A stretch of DNA of 64,000 nucleotides from Adineta vaga (lineage: Eukaryota > Rotifera): NCBI GenBank assembly GCA_021613535.1, contig CP075493.1, forward strand, positions 7,006,001-7,070,000, read 5' to 3'. Positions 10,934 through 21,494 of the stretch are shown here, piece by piece. Within the stretch, counting starts at the first letter, position 1. Every line of letters starts with the position of its first letter. The notes beneath the pieces were generated by a model. It did no database searches and was not told where the DNA came from. It saw only the letters and a list, made by a program, of their open reading frames with translations. A program made the position numbers and the translations under genes.

Positions 10934-13303
10934 ATGTCGAATGATGCACGTAAGAAAAATTATAAAAATGCAGGACTTGATAGTGATGAAATACGTAAAC
11001 GACGTGAGGATCTTAATATTACACTACGAAAACAAAAACGTGAAGAACAAGTATGAAATAAAATGAATGAAATAGTTCAAGTTCTTATTCATTCACTTGT
11101 TTTAGCATTTCAAACGACGAAATTTAGCTAGTACTGATGAACAAGAAACATCAGCAACAGTCGGTGTACCTACTGCTGGTACTTCACCAACAAAACCTTC
11201 CGAACCGGTAAGAATATATTTTTTTTCTTTTACTTTTATTTATCTATTATTTCAGGTTATTACTAGCCAAATGGCAGCAGCATTATATGGTAATGATTCT
11301 CAACAAATGCTTGAAACAACGATACGTTTTCGAAAACTACTTTCAAAAGGTTTGCCTCAATTTTATGAAATGACACAATTCATTCGATATCATCGTTTTA
11401 TCATTAGAGCCTAATCCACCTATTGATGAAGTTATTACAGCTGGTATAGTTCCTCGATTTGTTGAATTATTACAATATCCACACTACCAAGTTCAAGTAG
11501 GTGTCGAAGAAATGTTATCGATTATTTTGGAAGATTCTTCTTTTTCTGTCTATTTAGTTTGAAGCAGCATGGGCTTTAACAAATATTGCATCGGGTAATT
11601 CGAGTCAAACAAAATATGTTATTGATGCTGGTGCTGTACCTGTTTTTGTTCAACTTTTGAATAGTCCGAATGAAGACGTTCAAGAACAAGTAAGTTTTTA
11701 ATTCAACCAACTTTTGTCTCTCTTCGACATTAAAGTCTTTCTATTTTTGTAGGCTGTTTGGGCTCTTGGTAACATTGCTGGCGATAGTCCTGAATGTCGT
11801 GATTATGTTCTTGATACGGGTATACTTCAACCATTATTGAAGTAAATATATATTGATCTGCACAATAAATATTTCATTGTTTTGTTCTTTTCCTCCTAGT
11901 ATCTTTGCTCGTCATACTCGTTTGACAATGATACGTAATGCTGTCTGGTGTTTATCGAATTTATGTCGTGGTAAAAATCCAGCAGTTGATTTCAATAAGG
12001 TAGGATTTGTCACTGTTAAAAGAAAAATATGCAAATATTTTGTGTTTGCAATATTTAGGCTGCTCCAGCATTACCAGCTCTCAATCAACTTCTTCATAAT
12101 CCAGATCCAGATATCCTAGCTGATACTTGTTGGGCTATTTCATATTTGTCGGATGGACCTAATGAAAAGATTCAGGCTGTTATTCATGTCATCGATATTC
12201 GACGACTTGTAGAACTTTTAGCGTAAGTATTCATTCGAGTGAAACGAATTATATTTAACAAATTTTATTTTATTTCTTTTAGACATCCGGTTTTAAATAT
12301 TCAATCATCTGCTTTACGTGCTGTTGGCAATATTGTTACTGGTGATGATCATCAAACACAGGTAATGAGTATAATAAATGGAAGAAATTCATGATATTCT
12401 GTTTGTTTTTCAATAGGCTGTTCTTGATGCAGGTGTTCTTCCTCATCTATTGACATTATTACAAAGTCAAAAAGAATCTATTAAAAAAGAAGCATGTTGG
12501 ACATTATCCAATATTACAGCTGGTGTTCAAACCCAAATTCAGGTAAATATTAACGCAAATAAGATAATTGAAAGAATTGATCTAACCACACTTCAGAGAA
12601 GTAGGAGATCAAAAAGATAATCGCATCTCGACGATAAAATTTCATTCATCATTTTGTTTTCTTTTAGGCTCTTATTGATGCTAATATTATTCCAACATTA
12701 CTCAATATCCTTAAACATGGTGATCATAAAACACGCAAAGAAGCCGCATGGGCTATAACGAATGCAACATCAGGTGGTACACCACAACAAATCAAGTAAA
12801 ATTCTTCTTTCCAATGAAAATTTCTTTTTTCTTATCCAATTTTTTTCCTCGTTAGATACATTATTGATCAAGGTGTCATTCCTCCTATATGTGAATTATT
12901 GAGTGTAGCTGATGCTAAAATCATTCAAGTGGCTTTGAATGGCCTTGATAATATTCTTAAATTAGGCGTTGCTGAAGCAAAACGAACGAATGGGCCTAAT
13001 CCGTATGCAATTATGATCGAAGAATGTTATGGTTTAGACAAAATCGAATATCTACAAAGTCATGAAAATATTGAAATCTATCAAAAAGCTTTTCATTTGA
13101 TTGAAACATACTTTGGTGCTGATGAAGATGAAAATAATCCCACGGTAAAAAAGCACATGAAATATTCTTCTGTTTACTATGTCTGGACTCCCCTTTTTTT
13201 TTCATTATAGCAAGGAGAGTCTCATCCATTTGAATTTGGTACATCAGCAACTATGAATGGTCAAAGCAATCCGACTAATCCACAAGGTCAATTTCAGTTT
13301 TAA
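10934..13303 (+). CDS. KPNA: Importin subunit alpha (karyopherin alpha)
   Basis: The nuclear import adaptor that carries NLS cargo to importin beta. Thirteen coding exons give about 533 residues, the usual length. The N-terminus is the importin-beta-binding domain ([20 protein letters not shown] to HFKRRNL). Ten armadillo repeats follow with the NLS-groove pattern of Trp and Asn pairs: [73 protein letters not shown]. The C-terminal acidic segment ([10 protein letters not shown]) and the short tail match the KPNA1/5/6 clade best. Introns are about 50-110 bp. TAAATTTCAG at about 10880-10889 is an acceptor 44 bases before the ATG, and the WBP4 stop is 125 bp upstream on the same strand, so operon-like processing is possible. 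Confidence 0.95.
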
Positions 13304-13836
13304 ATCGCGTCAAATGATGAAGAAAAAGCAAAATAAACAAATTCGTTGGACATATTCTATTTTTTTTAAACTTGAGAAACTTCTTCTTCTTCTTTTTCTT
13401 TTTCTTCTTCTGTCTAAATATCTTGTCATCATAAACGAAAAAAGTAATTGCATTTTTCCGACATGAAATTTTTCGTTTTTTCTTTCTATTGCCGGTGATG
13501 TATGTTTATTTTCTTCTTTTCGGATTCCAACAGGAAATGAATAATGATGATGATGACAAGTATAATGACGATTCTTTTTTCTCTATCCTTTTTTTTGTTC
13601 AAATCATGTATGAATAAGTTAACATCAAGAAAGAGAAAAAAAATCATACGCGTATAAATGTTCTTGTAATAAACACACACACACACATGAGAGAAAACGA
13701 AATCTTATTTTTGTGAAAAATGACGCAGAATATTTGTTATCAGTTAAATTGAAGAAAAGAATGAAAAGAAAAAGAAATCTTATACTTCTAGATTTTGATA
13801 GTCAAGAAAAAGACGAACGACTGCTATATAGACAAT
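13304..13836 (+). other. 3' flank of importin alpha; no gene seen
   Basis: A 533-bp pyrimidine- and then purine-rich stretch with (CTT)n near 13381-13412 and an (AC)n run at 13674-13687. Short antisense ORFs here are low-complexity. No RNA gene is apparent. It probably contains the importin alpha 3' UTR and the promoter of the next gene cluster. Confidence 0.4.
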
Positions 13837-14326
13837 ATGTGTCGTCCAAAAAAGCAAGTATGTTTGGTTTGAAACAAACATGATCATATGAGGAAATGAA
13901 AATTTATAAGATATTATTTCAATTAATCTCTGTAATTACAGGAGTTGGAAGAGGAATTATTTCTTGATAACTCTTATCATGAATCACATGAGAATGGTCT
14001 TCAAGCGATTATAACTGAACAACAAATGGAATTAGAACAATTACTTCAAACAGTGGAGAATCTCAGGAATGATATTATTAAACTACATGATCAAGAACAG
14101 GAATTAATCCAAAGTTTAACTATAATGAAACAATCTCAAACTTCATCTATACTATGTGATATTTATTCTTTTATTGCCAATAAAAAACTTCTTTTCTTTG
14201 GTATGAATAACAAACAATTGATTTCAATAAAGATAGAAATCTTTATTTCTTTTAGTATCTGGTTTTCTCACAGGTTTCTATATTATTCCTACGATTAGTA
14301 AACTAATTTCTTCAACACGTGTTTAA
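13837..14326 (+). CDS. Small coiled-coil, tail-anchored membrane protein (116 aa), family not recognised
   Basis: This gene needs two short introns to be seen. Exons 13837-13857, 13942-14200 and 14256-14326 join in phase with GT/AG borders and give 116 residues starting MCRPKKQELEEELFLD. Residues about 28-75 form an amphipathic coiled coil (QQMELEQLLQTVENLRNDII). A hydrophobic segment near the C-terminus (KKLLFFVSGFLTGFYIIPTI) fits a tail anchor, followed by SKLISSTRV. The last exon would be missed by an ORF scan, because the unspliced frame reads into a different tail. WASHC3 starts only 65 bp after its stop, so the two are probably co-transcribed. No function is known; a membrane or endosome role by association is speculation. 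Confidence 0.65.
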
Positions 14327-14391
14327 TAATAATAATATATAGATGTATATGTGTTTTGATAACTTTTTCTTTGAATCTTGATAAATTTCAG
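14327..14391 (+). promoter_or_regulatory. 65-bp intercistronic gap ending in a splice acceptor at the WASHC3 ATG
   Basis: The gap is AT-rich and ends ATAAATTTCAG|ATG. A pyrimidine-containing acceptor placed exactly at the start codon, with too little room for a separate promoter, fits spliced-leader trans-splicing of a downstream cistron. Confidence 0.5.
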
Positions 14392-15201
14392 ATGGATCCC
14401 GATGTTGATGATAATCATGATTTCTTAGAGACAGCACTTGATTATACAAAAGTAAGAATTTTTTGTTTTGGTTACTTTCAATATGTAATATACGTTTGTA
14501 TTTAGGTTGAACCGATCAATCAACGACGTCAAACTGAACATATAAATCAATTTTTACTTAATACTGTTCATTTCTTTAACACATTCAGTGCACAAGTAGA
14601 ACATAAATTCCAGAAACTTGAGACTAATTTACAACGTATTGATGCCGATTTTGCAATACTTGATTCTAAAGTAAAGATTATTTCTTATCGTAGCTGATTC
14701 AGAAGAATTTCAATGTTCATTGGATCTATATTATCTTTCGTTGTAGCTTCGTTCAACTCCAGGTTATCAGCCACTTGATCTTGCAGATGTTTTAAGTCCA
14801 GTAGCAAGTACAGAACAAACAGTCTCATCCGCGAATACCAGTGTCGCATCTATTCCACCTCCTGCTCCACCACTATCTAATGGCATACCTCCTCCGCCAC
14901 CACCGACTAGCGGGGCACCACCACCTCCTCCTCCTCCTCCTCCGCCACCTGAACCTGAAATAGTTGAAGATCCTCGAACAGAAAAATATCGTAAAATGTT
15001 GGCTGTGGTATGAAAATATATATTCTACTTTCATTCCATTGTCTTTTTGTTTCTATTTATTAGCGTGTACCACGACAAGCTGTTCGACATAAGATGATCG
15101 CCGAAGGTTTAGATCAAGCTACTATCGAGTAAAACTATCTATTCTTTATTATTTCATCAATTACAATTTTCTCTTTTAGATCTGTGATTGGTCCAGATTA
15201 A
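14392..15201 (+). CDS. WASHC3: WASH complex subunit 3 (CCDC53)
   Basis: A subunit of the WASH complex, which drives Arp2/3 actin assembly on endosomes. About 187 residues come from short exons, starting MDPDVDDNHDFLETALDYTK. Residues about 20-75 form the conserved coiled coil (TEHINQFLLNTVHFFNTFSA, then KFQKLETNLQRIDADFAILD). It is followed by RSTPGYQPLD and a proline-rich linker with runs of up to eleven prolines. The C-terminal motif DPRTEKYRKMLAVRVPRQAV followed by RHKMIAEGLD is the family signature. The polyproline linker is longer than I recall in vertebrates. It is immediately downstream of the small membrane protein and 131 bp before POP4. Confidence 0.93.
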
Positions 15202-15332
15202 ATATTTGCAATGACTTATTAGTCTTTTTTTGTGTCTTTATTCATGTAATTTCTTTCGTATCGATTTATAAATAAAATTTTATCGAATTCAATTTTCTAA
15301 TAATTCAATCCAAACAGCTACTTCAGATAAAC

Positions 15333-16058
15333 ATGGATATGCATCATCAACATGCAACAATCTATTCTTCGACACCGAAATTAAGTGAACCACTTTTGAG
15401 TACATCTCGATTGAGAACAGATCGAAATGATTTTATTTCTTCACTTGTTCATACTCTTGTACAATCTGATCCAATGAAACAAAATTCTCTGATCGATTCT
15501 CTTCGACATCAACAACAAATTATTGGTACTAACTCGAAAAATATTCATCATTTTTCTCGACAAAAACGAAAACATCTTTCTCGTCAAGGCAATAAAGTTT
15601 TATCGAAAACAATTAAAAAAGCTCGACATGATGCTCGACAAGTACGTACAGATCAACTACAAATTGATTATAACAATTATGTATTTATGAATCATCTCTG
15701 GAAACAATACATAGCAGAATTATTTAAAGATGCGACAAGTAATGATTCAATACTTCAACGAATGATCAGTGCAGATTATCATGGATGTTTGATACGAGTT
15801 GTTGAAGCAAAAAATCAATCATTAGTGGGTAAAGAAGGAATTGTTATTCAAGAAACAAAAAATGTATTTATTATTATTGAAAAAACTAAAAATCGTCGAA
15901 GTTCGATCTTGAAAAAAGATTGTCTCTTTTCAATGATCATTCCTGTTGGTGATAAAGAACAAACCGTGTTTGTTTCAGGCACATCAATAACCGTGCGACC
16001 CGAACAACGTGGACAAAAACGTTCGACAAGTATCGAATATATGCATAAATTTTGTTAA
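15333..16058 (+). CDS. POP4: Ribonuclease P/MRP protein subunit p29
   Basis: POP4 (Rpp29) is a core protein of RNase P and RNase MRP, which process tRNA and rRNA precursors. The single coding exon gives 241 residues. The N-terminal half is basic (FSRQKRKHLSRQGNKVLSKT). The conserved Rpp29 fold begins at NHLWKQYIAELFKD and continues with SADYHGCLIRVVEAKNQSLV, GKEGIVIQETKNVFIIIEK and SGTSITVRPEQRGQK, the Sm-like barrel of the family. The start ATG has CTACTTCAG six bases upstream. WASHC3 ends 131 bp before it, with AATAAA at about 15270, and PUSL1 begins 269 bp after it. The order of these genes on one strand suggests a possible operon. Confidence 0.93.
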   Translation: MDMHHQHATIYSSTPKLSEPLLSTSRLRTDRNDFISSLVHTLVQSDPMKQNSLIDSLRHQQQIIGTNSKNIHHFSRQKRKHLSRQGNKVLSKTIKKARHDARQVRTDQLQIDYNNYVFMNHLWKQYIAELFKDATSNDSILQRMISADYHGCLIRVVEAKNQSLVGKEGIVIQETKNVFIIIEKTKNRRSSILKKDCLFSMIIPVGDKEQTVFVSGTSITVRPEQRGQKRSTSIEYMHKFC

Positions 16059-16327
16059 ATTTTTATGTTTTTGATTTGTAGAAAAGAAAATTAATAAAAA
16101 ATACTGATATCAGTAATCGAATTGTATCTTTCTTCAAGAATTCAAAAATAAAGTCAATAAATACAAAAATGATAATCGAATTACAAAATTTTGAGTAAAC
16201 ATTCACTCCCTGTTGAGCAAACTGATATTCTTTTTTGCGCAAGCATTCTGACTATGAATGCATCAACTATATTCATAGAAATAATACATGAACTATTGAT
16301 CATCTTTCACATGTCCTATTCTTCTAG

Positions 16328-17473
16328 ATGCCGTACTCTATGAATGTTAAGTTACCACGTTTCATGATGCATTTTTCCTATGCTGGCCAAGCCTATGCCG
16401 GCGTTCAATGGAATCCAAGTGCAAAAATTGATAGTGTTCAAGGTGTTCTCGAACGTGCACTTCAACATTTTCAGTCGGAAAAATCTTCTCTTCGCTTTGG
16501 TGTATCATCTCGAACTGATCGTGGTGTTCATGCTTTACATAATACTGCAACATTTGATTGGACTTCACCTGCTGATATTACAACACTTGTTCAACCATTA
16601 AACGCTTATCTACAAGACAAAAAGGAACAAATACGTATTCTACGTATTCATCCTATATCACCACAATTTCATTTTCGTCGTCATTGTCACGGTCGAAAAT
16701 ACGTTTATCGTTTAGGTTTTCTAGATGAAAAAGAATTTACTAATATTAATAGTACAATTCCATTTTTAAAAAGAAAAAATCGATATCTTCTTCGAGATAT
16801 TACACCAGCTACCTATAATCTCTTTGAAAAAGATCATATTACTTATGTGGAACCACCATATGACATGGAAGCATTTCGAAAAGGAATTGAAGTATTTCAA
16901 GTAAATAAAAGATTATTTTCATTCGATTCGATAGACTTCATTGATTTTCTTGAATAGGGTCAACATAATTTTGCTGCATTTACGACTACACAAGGTCGTT
17001 TAAATATGTTAACTGAACGTCGTTGTCCAGTGAAAACGATGCGTCTTACATTAACTGAAGGTGAACGTCTGGTACCATTGATAGAATCTTCATCTCCTTC
17101 AATGACTGTCTTTAATCTTGTCTTTGAAGCAGAAGCATTTCTTTATAAATTAATTCGACGCATTACAGCAACATTAGTACATATGGCAAAAGGACAAATG
17201 ACTGTTCAAGATGTTCTTGATCGATTTTCTTGTCCACCTGATTATTATAATAGTTCATTACCGACAACTCTTAAACCACATGGTCTATTTTTGTATGAAG
17301 TGAAATATAATGAAAACGATTTTCTCAATCCACCAATGCTTAAACGTGATGATTCAATAACCGATGATATTGATAATATTATGACGGAAGTACAAGAAGA
17401 AGACAATGATGATGAAGACGATGAGAATGAAGATGAGCAACAATTCAATAATAAAATGATGATGTCAAGATAA
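16328..17473 (+). CDS. PUSL1: tRNA pseudouridine synthase-like 1 (TruA family)
   Basis: A TruA-type enzyme that isomerises uridine to pseudouridine in tRNA; PUSL1 is the mitochondrial-type animal paralogue. Two exons (16328-16900 and 16958-17473, with a 57-bp intron) give 362 residues. The catalytic aspartate is D64 in GVSSRTDRGVHAL. Other TruA blocks are MHFSYAGQAYAGVQWNP, FHFRRHCHGRKYVYRL, GQHNFAAFTTTQGR and FEAEAFLYKLIRRITATLVH. The tail after about residue 310 is a very acidic extension rich in D, E and N (EEDNDDEDDENEDEQQ) that is not part of the catalytic fold. TTCTTCTAG lies directly against the ATG, a candidate trans-splice acceptor. Confidence 0.92.
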
Positions 17474-18126
17474 TTTTTGTTATTTTGTTTTTCGAATAAA
17501 CTCAAATACATCTCTCGATTACGTTTGTCATATTTATTCATAATTTTCAAGTTTTTGTTGACAAACATAAGTAGTAGAAGAAGAAGAAGAAGTAGAAGTA
17601 GAAGTAGATAACAAATACAAGAACAACCAAAAATAAAGAATGATAATCAGATCATTTCGAACACAGACAGAAGCAGAACAAATAAGAAAAAAAGAGAATA
17701 TGAACATAAAGAGAAAAAAATATTTGAATAAAAGTATCATTCAAGATATGAATTGAACTAATGATTCATTTAATAGAATTTTTTTATTAAATGACTTATT
17801 GAAGATTAATGAAAGCGAAGAAGAAGAAAAAAATTAACTAAGACAGGCTAATATACGCTTGAGAAATTGTCTAATAAAAAAGAAAACTAGCGTAAGTTTA
17901 ACATACACCGATCAATCTCCTTTGATTTGTTTTTCCTATCAATGATCTTTGCAAGACATTAGACAAGAAAAAAGTAAAAAATAAAATAAAATATAAGAGA
18001 ACACATACACACAGTCATTGATCTACATGTACGATGACGACGACTAGAAAAATGAAATTCAAAATGAAACATACATACATACATACATACAGACAAACAT
18101 AAATATATGTATTCATTTCAGACGAA
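17474..18126. other. Convergent 3' region of PUSL1 and CPEB; microsatellites only
   Basis: The 653 bp between two convergent genes hold (AGA)n/(AGT)n-like repeats at 17576-17608 and a (CATA)n run at about 18070-18091. No ORF or RNA gene is convincing. It is probably made of both 3' UTRs. Confidence 0.45.
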
Positions 18127-19265
18127 TTAAAATCCATTTGCACCTAGAACAGTACCAACTGTTTGGGCTTGAATTGTTGGATGAAAGACAGGCTGTGAAG
18201 ATTTCGAATGACGTGTTACAGCCTTATGTGATGCCATACTACCAATATGAATTTTTTGCCAACATCGTTGACAGAAATAATCGAAACAAGCAAAATTACG
18301 ACAGAATAAATCACCAGCAGAGATTTTACATAGCGAACAGAAGCGATATTGTAAATGTGGTTCAATTTGAAGACGTTTTAGAAAACGAGGTGTTCGAACA
18401 TCAACTAAACATAAATTGAAATTATTAGTAAATCATCTCCCAAGCGAACAAAAAGTAGGTTTCTCATTAATGATACACTGAACTATATAAGTTTAACTTA
18501 CCGAAAGCTGTGGAAACTGCATGAAGAAAACTAGAACTATTGTCGAATGTTACTCGACCACTTCCAATTCTAACGAGAGAAAAAAACAAACAATAAAATT
18601 TTCAATAATTAAAGTATAATCTCTACTTACGGATATTTATATTTATCAATATCTACACCAGCATACACAACTCCACTAAACAAATCTTCCATTAATCGCC
18701 ATAAATATCTTGCCGTCATTGTACCATGAAGATTTCCTACAAAAATTGTTTTCTTCGAATCAAGTTGTTGTGGTGGTCTAGAAAACAAAAGACTTATTCG
18801 ATGAAATTTCAATAAAAATCAATGCATTGCTTTACCGTAATGCATAATTATTATCACCAATATTCCATGGAATAATTTCAACAGTTTTTCGTGAACCAGT
18901 TGCTGTTTCAAAATGAATAAAATAATCAGCACATGCATTATTATTGGTTTGTCGGGAACAATTATCTAATAATGTGCAGACAGATTTTGCATTATGGAAG
19001 ACAATATGAAAAAATCCATTTTCACGATGTAATTCTTTGTGTGCACCATGTAGTTTTGGCCATTGAATTTCAAAGACACCAAAACGATCAAAATTAGCAT
19101 GAATATCAGCTTCAGTTGCAAAACGTGGTACACCACCGATAAAGACTTTTTGTGAAAGTAATGGAATTTGTTGTATACCATTAGCATCGGTTGATTGCTC
19201 AGTAGAAAAATCTCCAATCCAATGACGAATATTTTCAATTGTATCATCACGTAATGGTAAAGCTG

Positions 19266-19298
<33 letters not shown>

Positions 19299-19801
19299 GC
19301 TGCTGATGCTGCTGTTGTTGAGAAGAAGCTGGTGCCAATGAAAGTAACCATGATGGACGAGCATTTTCATCATTAACATTTGATTGATGATTTGAACCAA
19401 ATGGTAAAGCTTCATTTTTAAATGAAAATGGAAGAGATGAAGATGAGAACGATGATGAGAACGATGATGATGATGATGATGTTCGAGGATTGAAATCATT
19501 TAAAACAAGTTGTTGAAATGGTAATACACATGATTGTTCAAGTGACATGATATTTGATGTATTACGAAGAATGAAATCTTGAAAAGGTTTTGGTTCTTGA
19601 TCAAATAGATTTTCATCTAAATAAATAGAAAGATGATTTTTCTTTCGAATCAAATATTTATTTGACGAACATACTTGTTAGTGTTGATGATAATCCATTC
19701 CCAAGTGTTGCTGATGATGATGGCCATGTAGAAACAAATTCTTTAGTATTATTTTTCATTGGAAATGAGAAATCATTACGTGGACAACAATTGACATCCA
19801 T
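18127..19801 (-). CDS. CPEB1: Cytoplasmic polyadenylation element-binding protein, CPEB1-like
   Basis: CPEB binds U-rich elements in 3' UTRs and controls poly(A) length and translation, often in germ cells and neurons. The start at 19801 ([20 protein letters not shown]) was chosen because exon 1 (19675-19801) joins the long second exon at 19616 in phase. The N-terminal region is disordered, Ser-rich, with a glutamine tract near 19264-19320. RRM1 begins [20 protein letters not shown] and RRM2 begins [18 protein letters not shown]; both resemble CPEB1 more than CPEB2-4. RRM2 ends in GSGRVTF. The C-terminal ZZ-type zinc finger ([20 protein letters not shown], then CQRC) is present. It shares the window with Pumilio, a known CPEB partner. 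Confidence 0.93.
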
Positions 19802-21494
19802 AGTACGAAAAAATCGAAGAAATATACAGGATGTATTGAAATATAAAAGAAGAAAATCTTGTCTTATGTGTATGTTTATTTTGTAGTGAATGACTGAATT
19901 CGTCTGCTAACTTTTACATGTATATTCTTCTTATTCGTCGGTCGGATAAGAAGAAAGAAGAGAAAAACAACTATTTAGTAAAATAAGAATCGTCCAATTT
20001 GAACAGACGAACTAGATCTTGGAAAAGAGAAAAACGGGGGAGAGAGAGAGAGAGAGCGAGAGAAAAATAGGGAAAGATATATGTCCGAGGTCATTGATCA
20101 GTCATGCGATAGGTTTTTTTATTGAACAGACGTTCATTGATATCCTGCATGCGACATGTACAAAGGAATCTATATGTGTATATTGGATTGAATAGATACG
20201 ATGAGAGAACGAACGAATGAACGAAGAAAAAAAGAAGAAGGAATGGTGATCACACCGCAGGATAATATGTACATACGTGAACCTCGAAATGTGTGAAAAA
20301 ACACGACAAGCCAATTGAGATTGTCATGTTATTATAGGAGGGCAGCTGCTTGTCGTTTACGTTATGCCACTTCTCACATTAGCACTGAATTTATTTGTGT
20401 ACAAATTATAGAATTGATATCGAACGGAATATATGAATTCATGGGAAGATTAAACAATAAATAAGATAAAAATTGAAGGCGTTGCTTTTCTTATTTTTAC
20501 ATCCAAATATCTTGACTTAATGATTTTCGATTTCAATATTTTCTTCAAAGAATAAGTTTCTTATCTAATCTGAAAAGAATTTTTGTTTATAACAAATCTA
20601 TTCTTTCACATGTGTTATCTTTGAACACTAAATGAACATAAGAACGAATAAGTGTCAGCATGTAAGAAAACATCTGCTGATGTTTAGCAACATCACAAGT
20701 AGAAATTCGAAGAAAAGAGAATTGTTTTCAATGTTATTTACACATTAATAATAACATTATCGGATTAGATAAAAAGAGACAATAAGACGCTGAAATTTTG
20801 CGACAGAAAAAGGGTGTGATATATTCATTGATCGTTCTGAAAACGTCCATATATTCAACTCAATACATATTGTTTATTTTTGATCATCATATCTAGATAC
20901 AGCAGGAATTGAATCGAACATTTGGAGATAAATATCTTTACTTGTTCATCAAGATTTGACATTATGATATGAATGTTTACACATCGTAATATATATAGAT
21001 CACAACTTTTGGAATTTCATTACATGCATAATCCTTCGTTTTAATCATAGATCGATCGATCGATCGATCGATGTACACTAGATGAATGGATCTTAATGAT
21101 TTATATTCCTTACATAGATGTCATCAATAAGATGTTGTTTCTCTGTAGTGGAGCAAACTCATCGTTACCAATGAAAAAAATCTTTTACAGAACATGCGCA
21201 CGATGTTCGTTACATGTTTCGCCTACTGTGTAATAATGACAAAAAGGAAAAGAAAAAAGAAAAAGTTCTGTTTATTTCAGCATGTTCTGACAAGTTTTAT
21301 GCTTCAAAATTGCTTGGCAATTATGACAAGGTGAGAAACATTCTCGATAGAAAGAGAAAAGTAGAAGTAACTTATTTCTATTCTAATCCTATCGATTAGA
21401 ACGATGAAGAAATCAAATTAGTGCTATTTTAAGATTTAGAAAATTATATAGAAATTTTCCAGTTTTAGATATATTTATTTTAATCCTAAATAAT
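19802..21494. promoter_or_regulatory. Divergent CPEB/AIFM3 intergenic region
   Basis: A 1.7-kb gap with no supported gene. It contains a (GA)n tract at about 20039-20063, TTTTGCGACAGAAAA at 20796, the ATCG microsatellite at 21051-21073 and TAGATGTCA at 21115-21123. The last two motif types recur in other promoters of the window. Short ORFs here have no family features. Confidence 0.4.
21051..21073. repeat. (ATCG)n microsatellite
   Basis: Five to six units of ATCG in the AIFM3 upstream region. The repeat is self-complementary, so a single strand could fold on itself. Confidence 0.9.

Noticed and set aside
19264-19320. GTT/TTG repeat considered as a CRISPR-like or satellite array
   Set aside because: It is the reverse complement of a CAA/CAG glutamine tract inside the CPEB coding exon.
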